A stretch of DNA of 64,000 bases from Cryptomeria japonica. Lineage: Eukaryota; Streptophyta; Pinopsida; Cupressales; Cupressaceae. Position numbers and translations under genes: made by a program. The notes under the pieces were generated by a model, which saw nothing but the letters and a program-made list of their open reading frames with translations, searched no databases and had not been told where the DNA came from. Shown here one piece after another: positions 22,966 to 33,769 of this stretch (position 1 is the first letter of the stretch; each line of letters begins with the position of its first letter). The stretch lies in assembly GCF_030272615.1 (NCBI RefSeq), contig NC_081406.1, forward strand, positions 191,153,891 to 191,217,890, given 5' to 3'.

Positions 22966-25300
22966 AAAAAAATTTGAAATCTAATGAATACATAGAAAAA
23001 CTACTTTATAAATAATTATCTATAAAAATATAGACATTTTACTAGATATCAAAATAGATTTTGATAAAATAAAACTAAAATCCACTACTCAATCATTATT
23101 ATTTTCTTATTAAGAAAAATATCATCTTTTAAAATTAGACAATTATAATAATAACCTACCCATCAATAGGATTTTAAAAAATAACATACAAAGTGTAAAT
23201 TTAAAAATGAAATAAATCTATCCTCGTATAAATAAGAAATAAATTAAATTTTATAATAAAATTAACAAATTTTATGAACCACTTCAATTTTATTAATTTC
23301 CATATTCATAACAAATTAATTGAAGGATACTTTAAAGTAGATGTATACTCTTTAATTAAATTGTTTTCACTTAAAAAATAAGAAAAATGTTGCTATCTAT
23401 ATCGAATTTGGTTGTATCCCATATAAAATTAAATTCAAAATCATATCGCCTTTGACAATTGCCAAAGTAATTTAAATTTTGTAATTGAAAAGATCTCGAA
23501 GGATCCTTAAAGTTGTCACTATGGAGTTGTTCTTTTTGTGGATAATCATTTCTTTAAGAATAACACTTATTTTCAAGCTTTCTTTTTTCCTAAATTATCC
23601 TCCTTAGAGAGTCACACTTATTTAATTACTTTTTTATATTTTATTCTATAAATATTATTTATTATTATTTAATAAAGTTACACTATAAAAAAACATTATT
23701 GAAAAAATAAAGAAAGCCTTAAAAATGTACTTACATCAATCATTCTGAATACAAATTGATATTGGCATTTAACTTTTCTAGAGTCTATGGTGGATCCCAT
23801 TTTTTAGGAAATGCATTGAGGTGTAATTATGTCTATTTCAAAAGACATGTAATAATAACGGGTTTAAGTTAATTAAGATTTGTAATAATTTGGTTTGTAT
23901 TTATTTTAAGAAAATGTTGTAATATAATTATATTATAAAATGTGAATATTTTAATAATAAATTTAGTTTTTCATTTATTTATTTATTTTTATTGGTAAAA
24001 GGTTGAAGCGTAATTTTTTTATTAATTATAGAAAATGACTACATCATTTAGTGTGGGTATCGATAGGAAAGAATGGAGGAAGAAAACCTCTGGTATCGCC
24101 CAGATCCTTTAGAGGATCAGAATCTAATGATACACTTAACAAGAATAAGAACAAGATACAATAGTCCTTGGGAAAATCCCAATAGGCTGAGCTATATGAC
24201 AAGGAGAAGTCATTCTGAAATTTTGAAGTTCAGAAAGAACTGCTTATTCCTAAAGAATGATGTCTGCAAAACCCTTTATTGCCCGAATCTAGTTTCCCAA
24301 AAGCAGGTTACAGAATGATCTCCTAATCTGAATGAATAATCGAGCTCCAGAGCCCTCAAAGGGAAGGCCTTACAAGGCTAATCGTAACCATACCGGCATA
24401 AAACCTTCAGACTTATCCTACATCAACCACTCCAAGAGATGTTAGCTTGAAAAAACCACACAATTGATGGTTCCAAACCTTCAAAATTAATCCGCAACAT
24501 CCTCAGAGACTATAAGTAATGTTAAGAATAGGCTAGCATTATCATAGCATTTTATTGGGAAATAGAGCCACTTGAAAAGAAACAAAGACCAAATCTTCTC
24601 AAAGTTAGATCATTTCTCTCCAGCTAGCTGCAAAGAGAAATCTAAATGGCTTCCAACTTTCAAACATAGACAAACATCCTGCGCAAGAGAGGAAGAAGAA
24701 GGAGAAAACCCAGAGCCGAATTACAAAAAGATGCTCACATAATTGACATAGATACTTACAGATGAAGTGGAAAACAACCACCTTACTAAAACATCCATCA
24801 TCGTTCAAAAAGGCTGAACACTACTTAAACGAAACCAGACAGTTATCTTTATACATCTAGATAAGAGATTTTACTTTTATGAACCCATACATATGAAGAT
24901 ACATACATACATATATATATCTATATCTACACTTCTTGGCTTAAGTCATTTCTATAATATGTGAGACTAATATCAAAACTTGTAAGTATTCATTCTTTTT
25001 GCTGATAATTGAGATCTCACTTAGTGCACCTTATACAATGATTTGGTATGTCTTGATATTGTAAGACATTCATTTCAGTATTAATTCATATGGGATTATC
25101 CTACAAATATTCAAAATCCTAGAACATACAAGGATGATTCGTACAAGCATTTCACTTTGTATACAAAATATATTATGAACTATATGCATGTATGTATGTA
25201 TGTATGAGGATACATACATGCATATACCTACGTATGAGCATTTTCTAAGTGAAATCCTAATAGATTTTCTATACATAGTGTGTGAAGAAAATCGTGCACA
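22966..25300. other. Unassigned AT-rich sequence with microsatellites
   Basis: No gene recognised. Simple repeats: 'acatacatacatatatatat' around 24898-24925 and 'gcatgtatgtatgtatgtat' around 25188-25207. Short frames (for example 24073-24318) show no motif. Confidence 0.5.
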
Positions 25301-25667
25301 AATACGAATGATGGAAAACCTAAACTAAGCAATCTAAGCTAGCACTAAATTCACTCAAACACCCCAAGATTGAGAATGTTGTTATAAAGAAATTAGAAAA
25401 CATCAAATAATAATAATTAAATGAAACCGATGTCCTTTGATTTGATTGTTCTTCAATCAGATGTGTACTTCGTGACGTAGCATGTGCTCAATTGTGCTCA
25501 ATGATGCGGAATTATGTGAATTCGATTCAAGATATGAGTATGAGATGATGGGATATGAGTATGAAATTCAACATGACAATGGTATGGTTGCTAAAAAACA
25601 TGGATGAAATGTTGCATTACGAGGTTATGGATAACGAGGATGAATTGCTTGAAAAAGAGGGGGGCTT

Positions 25668-25676
25668 AAATAGAAA
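25668..25676 (-). promoter_or_regulatory. TATA-like box of the Gypsy LTR
   Basis: On the minus strand 'tatttaag' follows 'caatttc', about 600 bp into the LTR once the nested insertion is removed. Confidence 0.35.
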
Positions 25677-25966
25677 TTGGAAGGAGAGGAACGGATTGCG
25701 AAAATGCAACACTTATCCTAAAGGAGGACAAGTGGCAATCCTAAGGGTGCCATGTGGAATGAGATTCCACCAGCTCAACAAGGGAGGACATGTGTCCCTC
25801 CATTTTGGGAGGAGGCCACCCAAAATTGGTTTCAATTTCCTAATATTAAGGAAATTAGGGAGTTATGAGTGTGCACACACATGTGAGGGGAGATTAGGTT
25901 AGGATAGGATAGGGTTGGTTGGGAGGATAGAGTTGGTTAGAACCCAAGGATTAGGCTAGGGGTTAG

Positions 25967-27235
25967 TGTTTGATATTGTTGTCATTGATGTCAACATATT
26001 CATGTGTTTTGATGATCTGGTGATTACAGAGAGTTGATCTGGTTGGTTTATCTGTTTGGGATGCTGAATCAACTAGAGTTACTTCATTCTTTATTGGTTT
26101 CAGTGATCCAAAATTTTATTTGATCATATCATTTGATTCGGATTGAGGTTTCATTTTTTTGTTCAGTGGTTGACAAAGTCGGGTATTTGATTTGTTGTGC
26201 TCCGGTACGATCATATCTTAAGTTGCGGATTTGGGAGAGTGTTTGGGATGTTCATGATATGGTGTTCTGCAAGTTATCTTTCTAGTCCGAATTGCTACTA
26301 TTAAGTGTTCTTGAGTGTTAGCATGTTGATCAATAAAGATTTGATTAAGTGATGTTGGTACAACTATTGCGGATGGTCCTAACATTCTTGTTGGTGTTTC
26401 CTGATTGGATCTTATTTGTTTTGGTGGTCCGCATTGATCATTGTGAATGGTATTAAAGATCTTATGTGTCTAATTATATTCTTCATGTTATGCGGTATTT
26501 TCGGTAGTGTAGCATGTTGTGGTTGATCTTGGCGGGATTCTTGGTGGTGTTGCGTGTTCATGGATTTGATTTGGGTCCATGCTGTGTCATCTATGGCATT
26601 GTATTGGTTTGGTGGCTTATTCATGTATCGTGTAATGTAATTTTGTTATTACGTGTTGAGGGTTTGAGTTGACTTTGTAGTCAAGGTTGATGAATTGTAT
26701 AAATAGGTGAACTATATTCATGTAATTCATATATGGTGGTTGTGTCTGCATTATCAGAGAGTGGTGTATGTGCAAATAAGTGAATTCATCTTTCAGTATG
26801 GCATATTGAGCAGAGAGTGTTGTAGGACAAACAATGAGTTTAACCTGAACTGTCATCAAGCATTAGGAGATGATATTTTCTCAGTTCATCTAAACCAGAT
26901 TGTAGTCTGAATATTATTGTAAGGTAGTGAACCTTCCTTGAGGGTTGGAGCCTTCTGGGTCATTGTATTTTGAGCAGTGAGCTTAGGTAGTGTAATATTT
27001 ACACATATTACTACAGAGTATCATCTTATTGTGGGTAGGTTCCCATCATGGTTTTTTCCTTAACTGGGTTTTCCACGTCAAAATCTTGGTGTTATGTGTG
27101 TTGCTATTATTGTGTTCATCTTTATTATTCCTCCAGTTGATTAGAACTGAGATTGTGCTTAAATTGTTTAATCTGGTGAAAACTGATTCACTCCCCCCCT
27201 CTCAATTTTCCTTCATTGTTGTTGCCAATAGTTAC
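25967..27235 (+). mobile_element. Solo Copia-type LTR inside the Gypsy LTR
   Basis: It starts TGTTTGATATTG then 'ttgtcattgatgtcaaca', like the LTR start of Copia B read on the minus strand. It carries the 'gggttttccacgtcaaaat' block (27067) and the 'actgattcactcccccc' tract (27183-27199). The flanks repeat GTTAG (25962-25966, 27236-27240). The 3' end reads ...GTTAC instead of the usual ...CA, so this boundary may be slightly off or mutated. Confidence 0.65.
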
Positions 27236-27544
27236 GTTAGAAGGGTAGTTTAAGATAGGAGACATGTGACCAAAATAGAATGTTTGAATTAATTAAATTC
27301 AACTAAGGGGATGGAAAAGGGGAATTAATTAATTTGATTAATTAATTCAAGGATTAGAAGAAAAGGGGTGGCTTTGTTAATTAAGAAATTAATTAATCAG
27401 TTTGGCTATTGAGCATGGCTTCATTTAATTAATTTAGCCAAAAGGAATGCTTGATTTTAACTGAATAATATGAATTATTTAATTAATACAAGCAACTTAG
27501 GAGATTTGATCTCATTAAAATATCCAGTCAAATTTAAGTGTACA

Positions 27545-27558
27545 TTTTTCCCCTCTTC
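27545..27558 (-). promoter_or_regulatory. Polypurine tract of the Tat-type Gypsy element
   Basis: On the minus strand 'gaagaggggaaaaa' directly precedes the LTR start TGTACA. It would prime plus-strand DNA synthesis. Confidence 0.6.
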
Positions 27559-29270
27559 ACAGTGGCGCTACAATAGCATTGATGCAAAGACAATAAGACA
27601 CCTGTGACTCGAAGAAAAGAGATCGAGGAAAAAAATTGCCCCAAACTGGACTAACAATGGATAGAGGATGAGGGAAGGAGGATGAGGGAAGGGGTGCCCC
27701 CTCGAGAGGGTACATGGGAAACAGGGACTCGAGCGACATCTCAAAAGATATAATACCCTAACGGATAGGATGGAAGACAAGAAGCAGACAGAAAGAGGAG
27801 AAAATGTAAATGCCGCAAAAATATGCAAATGAAGCCTAATAGAGCACGAGCACCCGCAAAACTGGACACCATGTAGTGAGCACTTATTTTGATTTATAAG
27901 TGTATGTGAGTCACCAAGGTGGAATTTCACAACCAATGCATGGAATAACTCATAAACAGACACACAAGCTAATCTAGCACCACATAGAGTTACAAAGATC
28001 CTACAAGAAACAGTGCTAAAATAACCACAAGTAGAAGACATGCCCCAGTGTAACTTGAGATAGTCGAGACCTCATGAGGGTACAAAAAGGAATGCATCCA
28101 AAAGACACACCAAGAAAAAACCAAAAGCGACAAGATCACATCCTAAGCCTTGTTATTCCCAACGCACCATGATATAAAAGATCATGGTAACCAAGCAAAA
28201 ATAGGACCCGAGGAGCTCAAAAAGATAAACAAAGATACAAAAGAATCAAATCCAACACAAAGTGTCTTAGATATCTTATGTCAAAGGATGACTGATGGAT
28301 GAGGATTGATGGTGTTGTTTGACTAGAGGAAGGATACATCCTATGTTGACTGGTGATGAGATGAATGATCAATGAGATAGATTAACAAAAGGAACCTGAC
28401 TGGATTGCGATGATAAAGATGCTAAAGGATAATTATAGAAGAATGGGATGATAAGATATAATATCGAATGACAAGACAAACACACACAATATGTACAGTG
28501 ACATCTATATAGAAGGCACACCTATATACAATCGACAAAGCAACCAAAACGGATCAGGAGGAAAAGACAAGAGAAGACATTATGCATAGAAGACCAAGCG
28601 AGGAAGGGTATTCACAAGGACTATGGACAAGAGAAGAGCGAGGTGAAGCAAATGGAGGTGAGGGAATGTGGGTACCATGGGATACCATGCAAAAAATAGG
28701 TGGATGCGACGAAGAAGCAGATGGGGGCGGGTAACAACAGAAACCATGGCATGAAAAGGTGGATGTGAGGACTAAAGGATAATGGGACTACCCTTTTACA
28801 TATAGTGCCCATTGCCAGGTTTTCACCATATGTTCATGTCCAAGGCACTTGTTTGCCAAGTTTTCACCATTGGACAAATTTATTTTTCTTTACTATTGTT
28901 GCACTTTTTGCTTTTTTTTTTATATTTTTAAATTTTTTTGGTATTTTCTAATTTTGAACATGAGGTACATTGCCACGGACTAGGCATGGACTCTTTTCAA
29001 GTGCAGGATGTTGAGGGGATCATTGAGAGGAGCCCCTTTTGGAGTTGATAACTGATATGCTCCTAAACCATACTTTGTTGTTACCACATAGGGACCTAGG
29101 CAATTGGCTTCAAATTTTCTTTTATTCTCTTAGTCTTGTTGATTCTGTGGATTTTCTCAAAGGACTAGATCTCCTACTTCAACTTGACGGGGGTGAACCC
29201 TTTTCTGATATTATAGATCTGCAGATGATAATATGCTTTTTGATGTTGTTTGTCAAGAAGATCAAGTTGA
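27559..29270 (-). other. Non-coding region between Gypsy pol and 3' LTR
   Basis: Purine-rich on the plus strand, with no domain. The frame 27568-28041 (minus, Cys/Leu-rich) has no recognisable motif and I do not call it. A long spacer here is common in Tat-type elements. Confidence 0.5.
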
Positions 29271-29271
29271 G

Positions 29272-29760
29272 CTAGTCTTTCCACTCTATAGTCTTCATCT
29301 GAAATGAACTCTTTCGAGGATATGCGTAGTGATAGTAATTCCACCTCAAATGGTAATATTTCTTTTGCACCATAGACAAGGTAATATGGGGTAGATCTAG
29401 TGGGGGTTTGGATGTTGGTGCGATAGGTCCAAAAGGCAGGATTGAGATTGAGGTTCCAGTCATGACCAGTTTCATTGACAACCTTTTTGACGATACAGAG
29501 TAAGGTTTTATTGGTTGCCTCAACTTGGTGATTTCCTTAGGGGTAATATGGGGTAGACCAAGAATTAAGGATATTAAATGTGGAATAGAGATCATATATG
29601 TGCTGGTTTTTCCACATGGGGCCTAAACCTTGTTGGTAAGAGGCCATGGTGTTGTTATTGGTTGCAAATCCTGAGCTCGAACATGAATCAGGTCTTCGTG
29701 CCACTGATAGGGCACACATTTCTTAACAAATTCACAACAATTATGTTCCATGGTGGCCCA
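29272..29760 (-). pseudogene. Gypsy integrase, C-terminal part, core deleted
   Basis: In overlapping minus frames, CVPYQWHEDLIH and TPWPLTNKV (29.65-29.75 kb) are followed after only about 30 codons by STPYYP (about 29540) and then NPAFWTYRTNIQTPT, YYLVYGAKEILPFEVELLSL (29.33-29.45 kb). In complete elements the catalytic core with two Asp residues lies between the PWP and STPYYP motifs, so most of it is deleted here. Several frameshifts are also present. The enzyme is dead. Confidence 0.7.
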
Positions 29761-29799
29761 GTAGTATCCCACTCTTAAGAGTTGTTTGGAAAGAATGTA

Positions 29800-30060
29800 T
29801 CAGCTCGTATGAGCGCTGCAAGTTCTGGTGTGCACTTCTTTCATTGCAAGATTAGCTTCATTAGAATCTATACATATAGTGAGGATTTCATTATAGTCGC
29901 ACCAATATAGATTTTCTCCTACAAGGGTAAATCGCCCATAATGGCAGATGAGGTTGTGATGGTCATTATGGGATATGCTAGGTGGAAGGGTACCATCTTG
30001 GAGATATGCATGGATGTCATGATACCAGGGTGATTGGGGTCCAATAATCTTACACACCAT
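29800..30060 (-). pseudogene. Gypsy integrase, zinc-binding part
   Basis: An open frame of 86 residues contains HYGRFTLVGENLYWCDYNEIL, followed by MKEVHTRTCSAHTS. This matches the H..H/C..C integrase zinc region of Ty3/Gypsy polyproteins, where EVHxGxCGxH is typical. It lies between RNase H (upstream on this strand) and the integrase C-terminal fragment. Confidence 0.75.
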
Positions 30061-30249
30061 TTCTGTATATGAAGTTCAAATGCTGGCTAAACGAACCGTT
30101 TGACCAAAAACTCATATTAAGGGCTATCTAACTTGATCGTGAGAAGAGACCCAATAGTGGCCATGACATCAACTGCTATTTTTTGTGCTCAAGGGATTTG
30201 GTCAAATATGATATTCTCAAAGTTCTATTTTAGATCATCAACCATCCGC

Positions 30250-30610
30250 TTGTATTGTAGGATTTTGTCATCTTTAGTTTGGTATTAATCATTCACTTGT
30301 CTAATAACTAGCTGTGAGTCTCCATAAATGAGTATATATCCATGATGTTCCATTGCATAACTGTTTTGAGACCAATGACGAGTCCTTCATATTCAGCAAT
30401 ATTGTTGGTACATGGGAAGTATAGTTTGAAGGAATTAGGAATGAGATCACCTTGAGGAGTAATAAATAGGAAACTGACTCCTGATCCTTTCTGAGTGTGA
30501 GATACATCGAAATAAAGCTTCCATGGAGCTTGTGTTATGATTGTGCATACATACTCATAAGAGAACTTAGTGACTAGTGTATAAGAATCAACTAAGGGTG
30601 TTTCGACCAA
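30250..30610 (-). pseudogene. Second (archaeal-like) RNase H of the Tat-type Gypsy element
   Basis: Residues LYFDVSHTQKGSGVSFLF (first catalytic Asp), NNIAEYEGLVIGL (Glu) and, after a frameshift, IYGDSQLVIRQV (Asp) are visible. A second RNase H after the ordinary one is a known mark of the Tat/Ogre branch. It would degrade RNA in RNA-DNA hybrids during replication. The frame is broken near 30340. Confidence 0.75.
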
Positions 30611-30639
30611 CTGATCAACAATGATCCATCCTTTGATTT

Positions 30640-30960
30640 CTTTTTTGTCTACATATTAAATGTCGAATTCACTGAGTAACATGACCCATTCAGCCATGCG
30701 GCTAGTGAGGGTTGTCTTGGATAGAAAATACATCAAAGGATCATTTTTTTAGGTGAGCTTGATTGTATGACTCAACATGTAGTGTCTAAGCTTTTGGGAG
30801 CAAAAGACAACTTCTAAACATACCTGTTCCATGGGAGAATTATTTAGATCATATCCGACCAACATTCAACTGATGTAGATTTGTCTTTCTTTTCCCGAAT
30901 CATCATGTTGGGCAAGAAGTGCTTCCTCAACTATTGGAGTAACGAAGATATACAAGAGAA
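30640..30960 (-). pseudogene. First RNase H and connection region of the Tat-type Gypsy element
   Basis: Broken minus frames carry SPMEQVCLEVVFCSQKLRH, MLSHTIKL and MAEWVMLLSEFDI in order, the usual sequence between Gypsy RT and the second RNase H. Stops interrupt it. Confidence 0.65.
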
Positions 30961-31014
30961 AAGGATGACTTGGAATGGGCGGCATAAAAAATAGAGCATG
31001 AGACAGATATTCTT

Positions 31015-32032
31015 TTATTTTATCAAATGCTTGCTAGCAGTGGACATCCCACTTGAATTCTGTACCTTTTTGAGAAGGTGAGAAAAATGATGACACTTAT
31101 CTGCGAGTTGGGCGATGAAGCAGTGAACCGATTGTAACTTTCCTTGTAGGCTACATAGATTTCTCAATATGCTGGGAGGAGGCATCTCTAATATGGTTTT
31201 GACCTTTTTAAGGTCAACTTCGATACCACGCTTGGAGACTATGAACCCTAGGAGTTTACCTGATGTAACTCCAAAGACACACTTTTTTGGATTGAGGTGA
31301 AACTTATATTTAACCAGGCGCTCAAAGATTTGTTCTAGGATATATGGATGTTCTTCTCGTCTTTGACTTACCCAGTATGTCACACACACAGTCTTCTAGT
31401 ATCGTATGCATGAGATCATGAAAAATCACTATCATGGCACATTGGTATGTGGCACCTACATTCTTGAGACCAAAAGGCATGAACTAGTAGTAGAAGGTTC
31501 CCCTTGGGGTAGTGAATGTTGTCTTATGCCAATCTTCATCTGTTATTTTTATCTGGTTATATCTTGAGAATCCATCCATGAGGGAAAGCATTTCATGTCC
31601 TGAGGTTAAATCAATAAGGATTTCAATGTTAGGAAGTGGAAAATCATCTTTGGGACATGATTTATTTAGATCTCTAAAATCTGTGCACACTCTGATGGCA
31701 CCATCGAGCTTAGAGATAGACACCATTTTAGAGATCCATTCTAAATAATCAATTGGTCGGATAAACTTAACCTATAGGAGGGTTTCTAACTCTACCTTGA
31801 CCAATAGTATGATTCTAGGATGCATCTTACACAACTTCTGTTTGACTGGTCTAACATTTGGATCAACTACCAGATGATAAACTACTAGCTTAGGATCAAG
31901 ACCAAACATGTCTGCATAAGACCATGCAAAGTCAATGGGCCTCCTATGAAGGATCTTGGAGAACACTTGAAATTCATCTTCAGATAAAGAGGCGATGATA
32001 TGAGTGATATGTGGTTGTTTTGTTGTGCCCAA
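31015..32032 (-). pseudogene. Reverse transcriptase of the Tat-type Gypsy element
   Basis: Pieces in order: FAWSYADMFGLDPKLVVYHL then VRPVKQKLCKMHP (32032-31772); VCTDFRDLNKSCPKDDFPLP and MDGFSRYNQIKI (31726-31484); FMPFGLKNVGATYQ just after; and FHLNPKKCVFGVTSGKLLGF with SLQGKLQSVHCFIAQLADK (31389-31015). The catalytic YVDD box reads CVCD (about 31385), so the first catalytic Asp is lost. Stops and a shift also break the frame. It copied the element RNA into DNA when functional. Confidence 0.9.
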
Positions 32033-32301
32033 ATTAATCTCTTTGTTTTGATCAATGAGGATTGACGATCTTTTAGGAACGTGATCACTAATGAGGGGAA
32101 GAGGATAATCTTCATCTTCTGGTGCCTCAAAGAGGTTTTCACCAAAAGATACACCCTTTAGTTTTACTATTTTATGGTCTATAGGTGCCTTAGAAAGGTT
32201 TTCACCATAAGAATCATGATCTTTTGATTCTTTTCATTTTTATGGTTAAGGGTTCCTTCTTCCCCAAAATAACCTTGAGGGTCCAACTTGTAGACTCTGT
32301 T

Positions 32302-32856
32302 CTACTTAGGATGATAATACGGTGCACACTTAGTTGTCCCCAAAAATTGTAGGAGTGTTGTATCATTTTGGAACATGTCTAGGTGTGCAACAGTTTGGCC
32401 CCAATCAATGAGTTCAGGGTGACAAAGGGGTAGGTCAATTAGGAGGATGGATGTGTCAAAAAGGTATGATGTGCCAAAGGATGAGGAGCTATCTATATCA
32501 TCGTACACTTGTTTGACAACCTTCTCAGGCATGTCTTCAATATCGATCGAAACATTTTCATTATTTATGGAAGGGCTAGCTGAACTGGATGTTTCATGGG
32601 AGGGACATCCAAATCCAAGCCCTTGATGACGAACATTAGGAGTTGGATCAATAGGTATTTTGATTCCTTGTTCTTCTTTCCCTAGACCACCACTTTGATA
32701 ATTCCATTTTTGAGTAGCCCATTTATGAGCGGTCAAGTATTTATTCTTGAACTGATTGAGGTGAGCATCATTATCTATGGAGACATCTTTAAAGATCCAT
32801 TGGTTAATGTTGTGTGTGTGAAAAGTGGTAATCTGCAAGCTGTAAGGAACAAACAC
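32302..32856 (-). pseudogene. Gypsy pol linker between protease and RT
   Basis: 184 residues with a glycine-rich, G-patch-like stretch (GGLGKEEQGIKIP, then HQGLGFG), followed by acidic and Ser-rich sequence. Such a linker is known upstream of RT in several plant Gypsy lineages. Upstream on this strand the homology stops near 32.85 kb, where the LTR of the TR-GAG-like element begins. Protease and gag of this element are not in the window. Confidence 0.6.
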
Positions 32857-33756
32857 TTCAATAAATCATTGCATGGATGGTTAGACAAATATAATCATGA
32901 ATATAAAACCATAACAAATCAACCTATTGCCTTCTAAAAGATGCGAGTATAGACTTGCTCTTAGATTTGTCTAAGCAATACTAGTTACTAGACTACACAA
33001 GGATGAAGGATTTAATCTATATGAGCACAAAATTGAGCTAAATGGATGCAAGATTCAGCTAGATGAATGAATGTTAAGCTAAAATGATTAAACTAATATG
33101 CAATAAACTAAGATGTAATATTCTCAATGCACAAAATCTCAATGAACCTAGAGCAAAAACAACATAATAACAGTAAATCTCTAGGGTTTTTTTTTTGAAT
33201 GAGAGATGAGAGCTTGAATTTATAGAAAATCCAGAGAGAGACCAACGGTCAAGATCGATCAATGATGAACGATAGAGATTCTCCAAGAGGAAGCACAATC
33301 CAGGTGAATTGATGTGATTGCCCTCTTTTCTCAACTTTAAAGGAAATTGAACTAAATTTAATATAAAATTAGAAAAAACTGATTTATTTCATATTTTTAT
33401 TCAATTTTGATATTTAATTGCTTTTTAGAGATTTTTCAATTTAATTTCTTTTCGATTTCTTTTTCCAGATTTTTTTTTTTTAATGATTTAATGGCAAATT
33501 GATTTTTTAATTAAATATTCTAGGATATTTAATTAAATAAATAGAATAATTGATCAAAATGATTTACTTGCAATGATTAATTAATTAAATAAATATTTAA
33601 TTAATATAGAATGATTTATTTGCCATGTGACATTGATGATTTAAGAATTAATTAATTAGGTGCTCATGATTGATTTAATTACCTTTGGTTAGGACCTTGG
33701 TGATGTAGTCGAGATTAGGGGCCTATGGTTTAGGTGACCATTTTTAGGGTATTACA
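32850..33756 (-). mobile_element. 3' LTR of the TR-GAG-like element (minus copy)
   Basis: On the minus strand it starts TGTAATACCC at 33756, right after a polypurine tract. U3 contains AT-rich palindromic modules (33.48-33.66 kb). A TATA box is at 33215-33226. The downstream part has 'cattttagcttaacattc'-type sequence, as in the LTRs near 7.3 and 46.5 kb. It ends somewhere around 32.83-32.86 kb against Gypsy pol. Confidence 0.6.
33215..33226 (-). promoter_or_regulatory. TATA box of the TR-GAG-like LTR
   Basis: 'ttctataaattc' on the minus strand, about 530 bp into the LTR. Confidence 0.5.
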
Positions 33757-33769
33757 TTTGCCCCTCTTT
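33757..33769 (-). promoter_or_regulatory. Polypurine tract of the TR-GAG-like element
   Basis: On the minus strand 'caaagaggggcaaa' directly precedes TGTAATAC. Nearly the same tract and its upstream bases occur before the LTR at 45659. Confidence 0.65.

Larger units (their letters stand above)
25310..27544 (-). mobile_element. 3' LTR of the Tat-type Gypsy element, interrupted by a solo LTR
   Basis: On the minus strand the LTR begins TGTACACTT at 27544, directly after a polypurine tract and downstream of the decayed pol at 29.3-32.9 kb. Its U3 has AT-rich 'aattaattaa' modules (27.27-27.50 kb). After the solo Copia LTR it continues at 25962 and below, with a TATA-like box at about 25668-25676. 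The U5 end (near 25.3 kb) is a guess. Confidence 0.55.

Noticed and set aside
25555-25902. 115-residue plus frame as a possible small host gene
   Set aside because: It sits on the opposite strand inside the promoter and leader part of a Gypsy LTR; no domain or homologue recognised.
27568-28041. 157-residue minus frame, Cys/Leu-rich
   Set aside because: It lies in the spacer between Gypsy pol and the 3' LTR and shows no motif or repeated hydrophobic pattern typical of a real protein.
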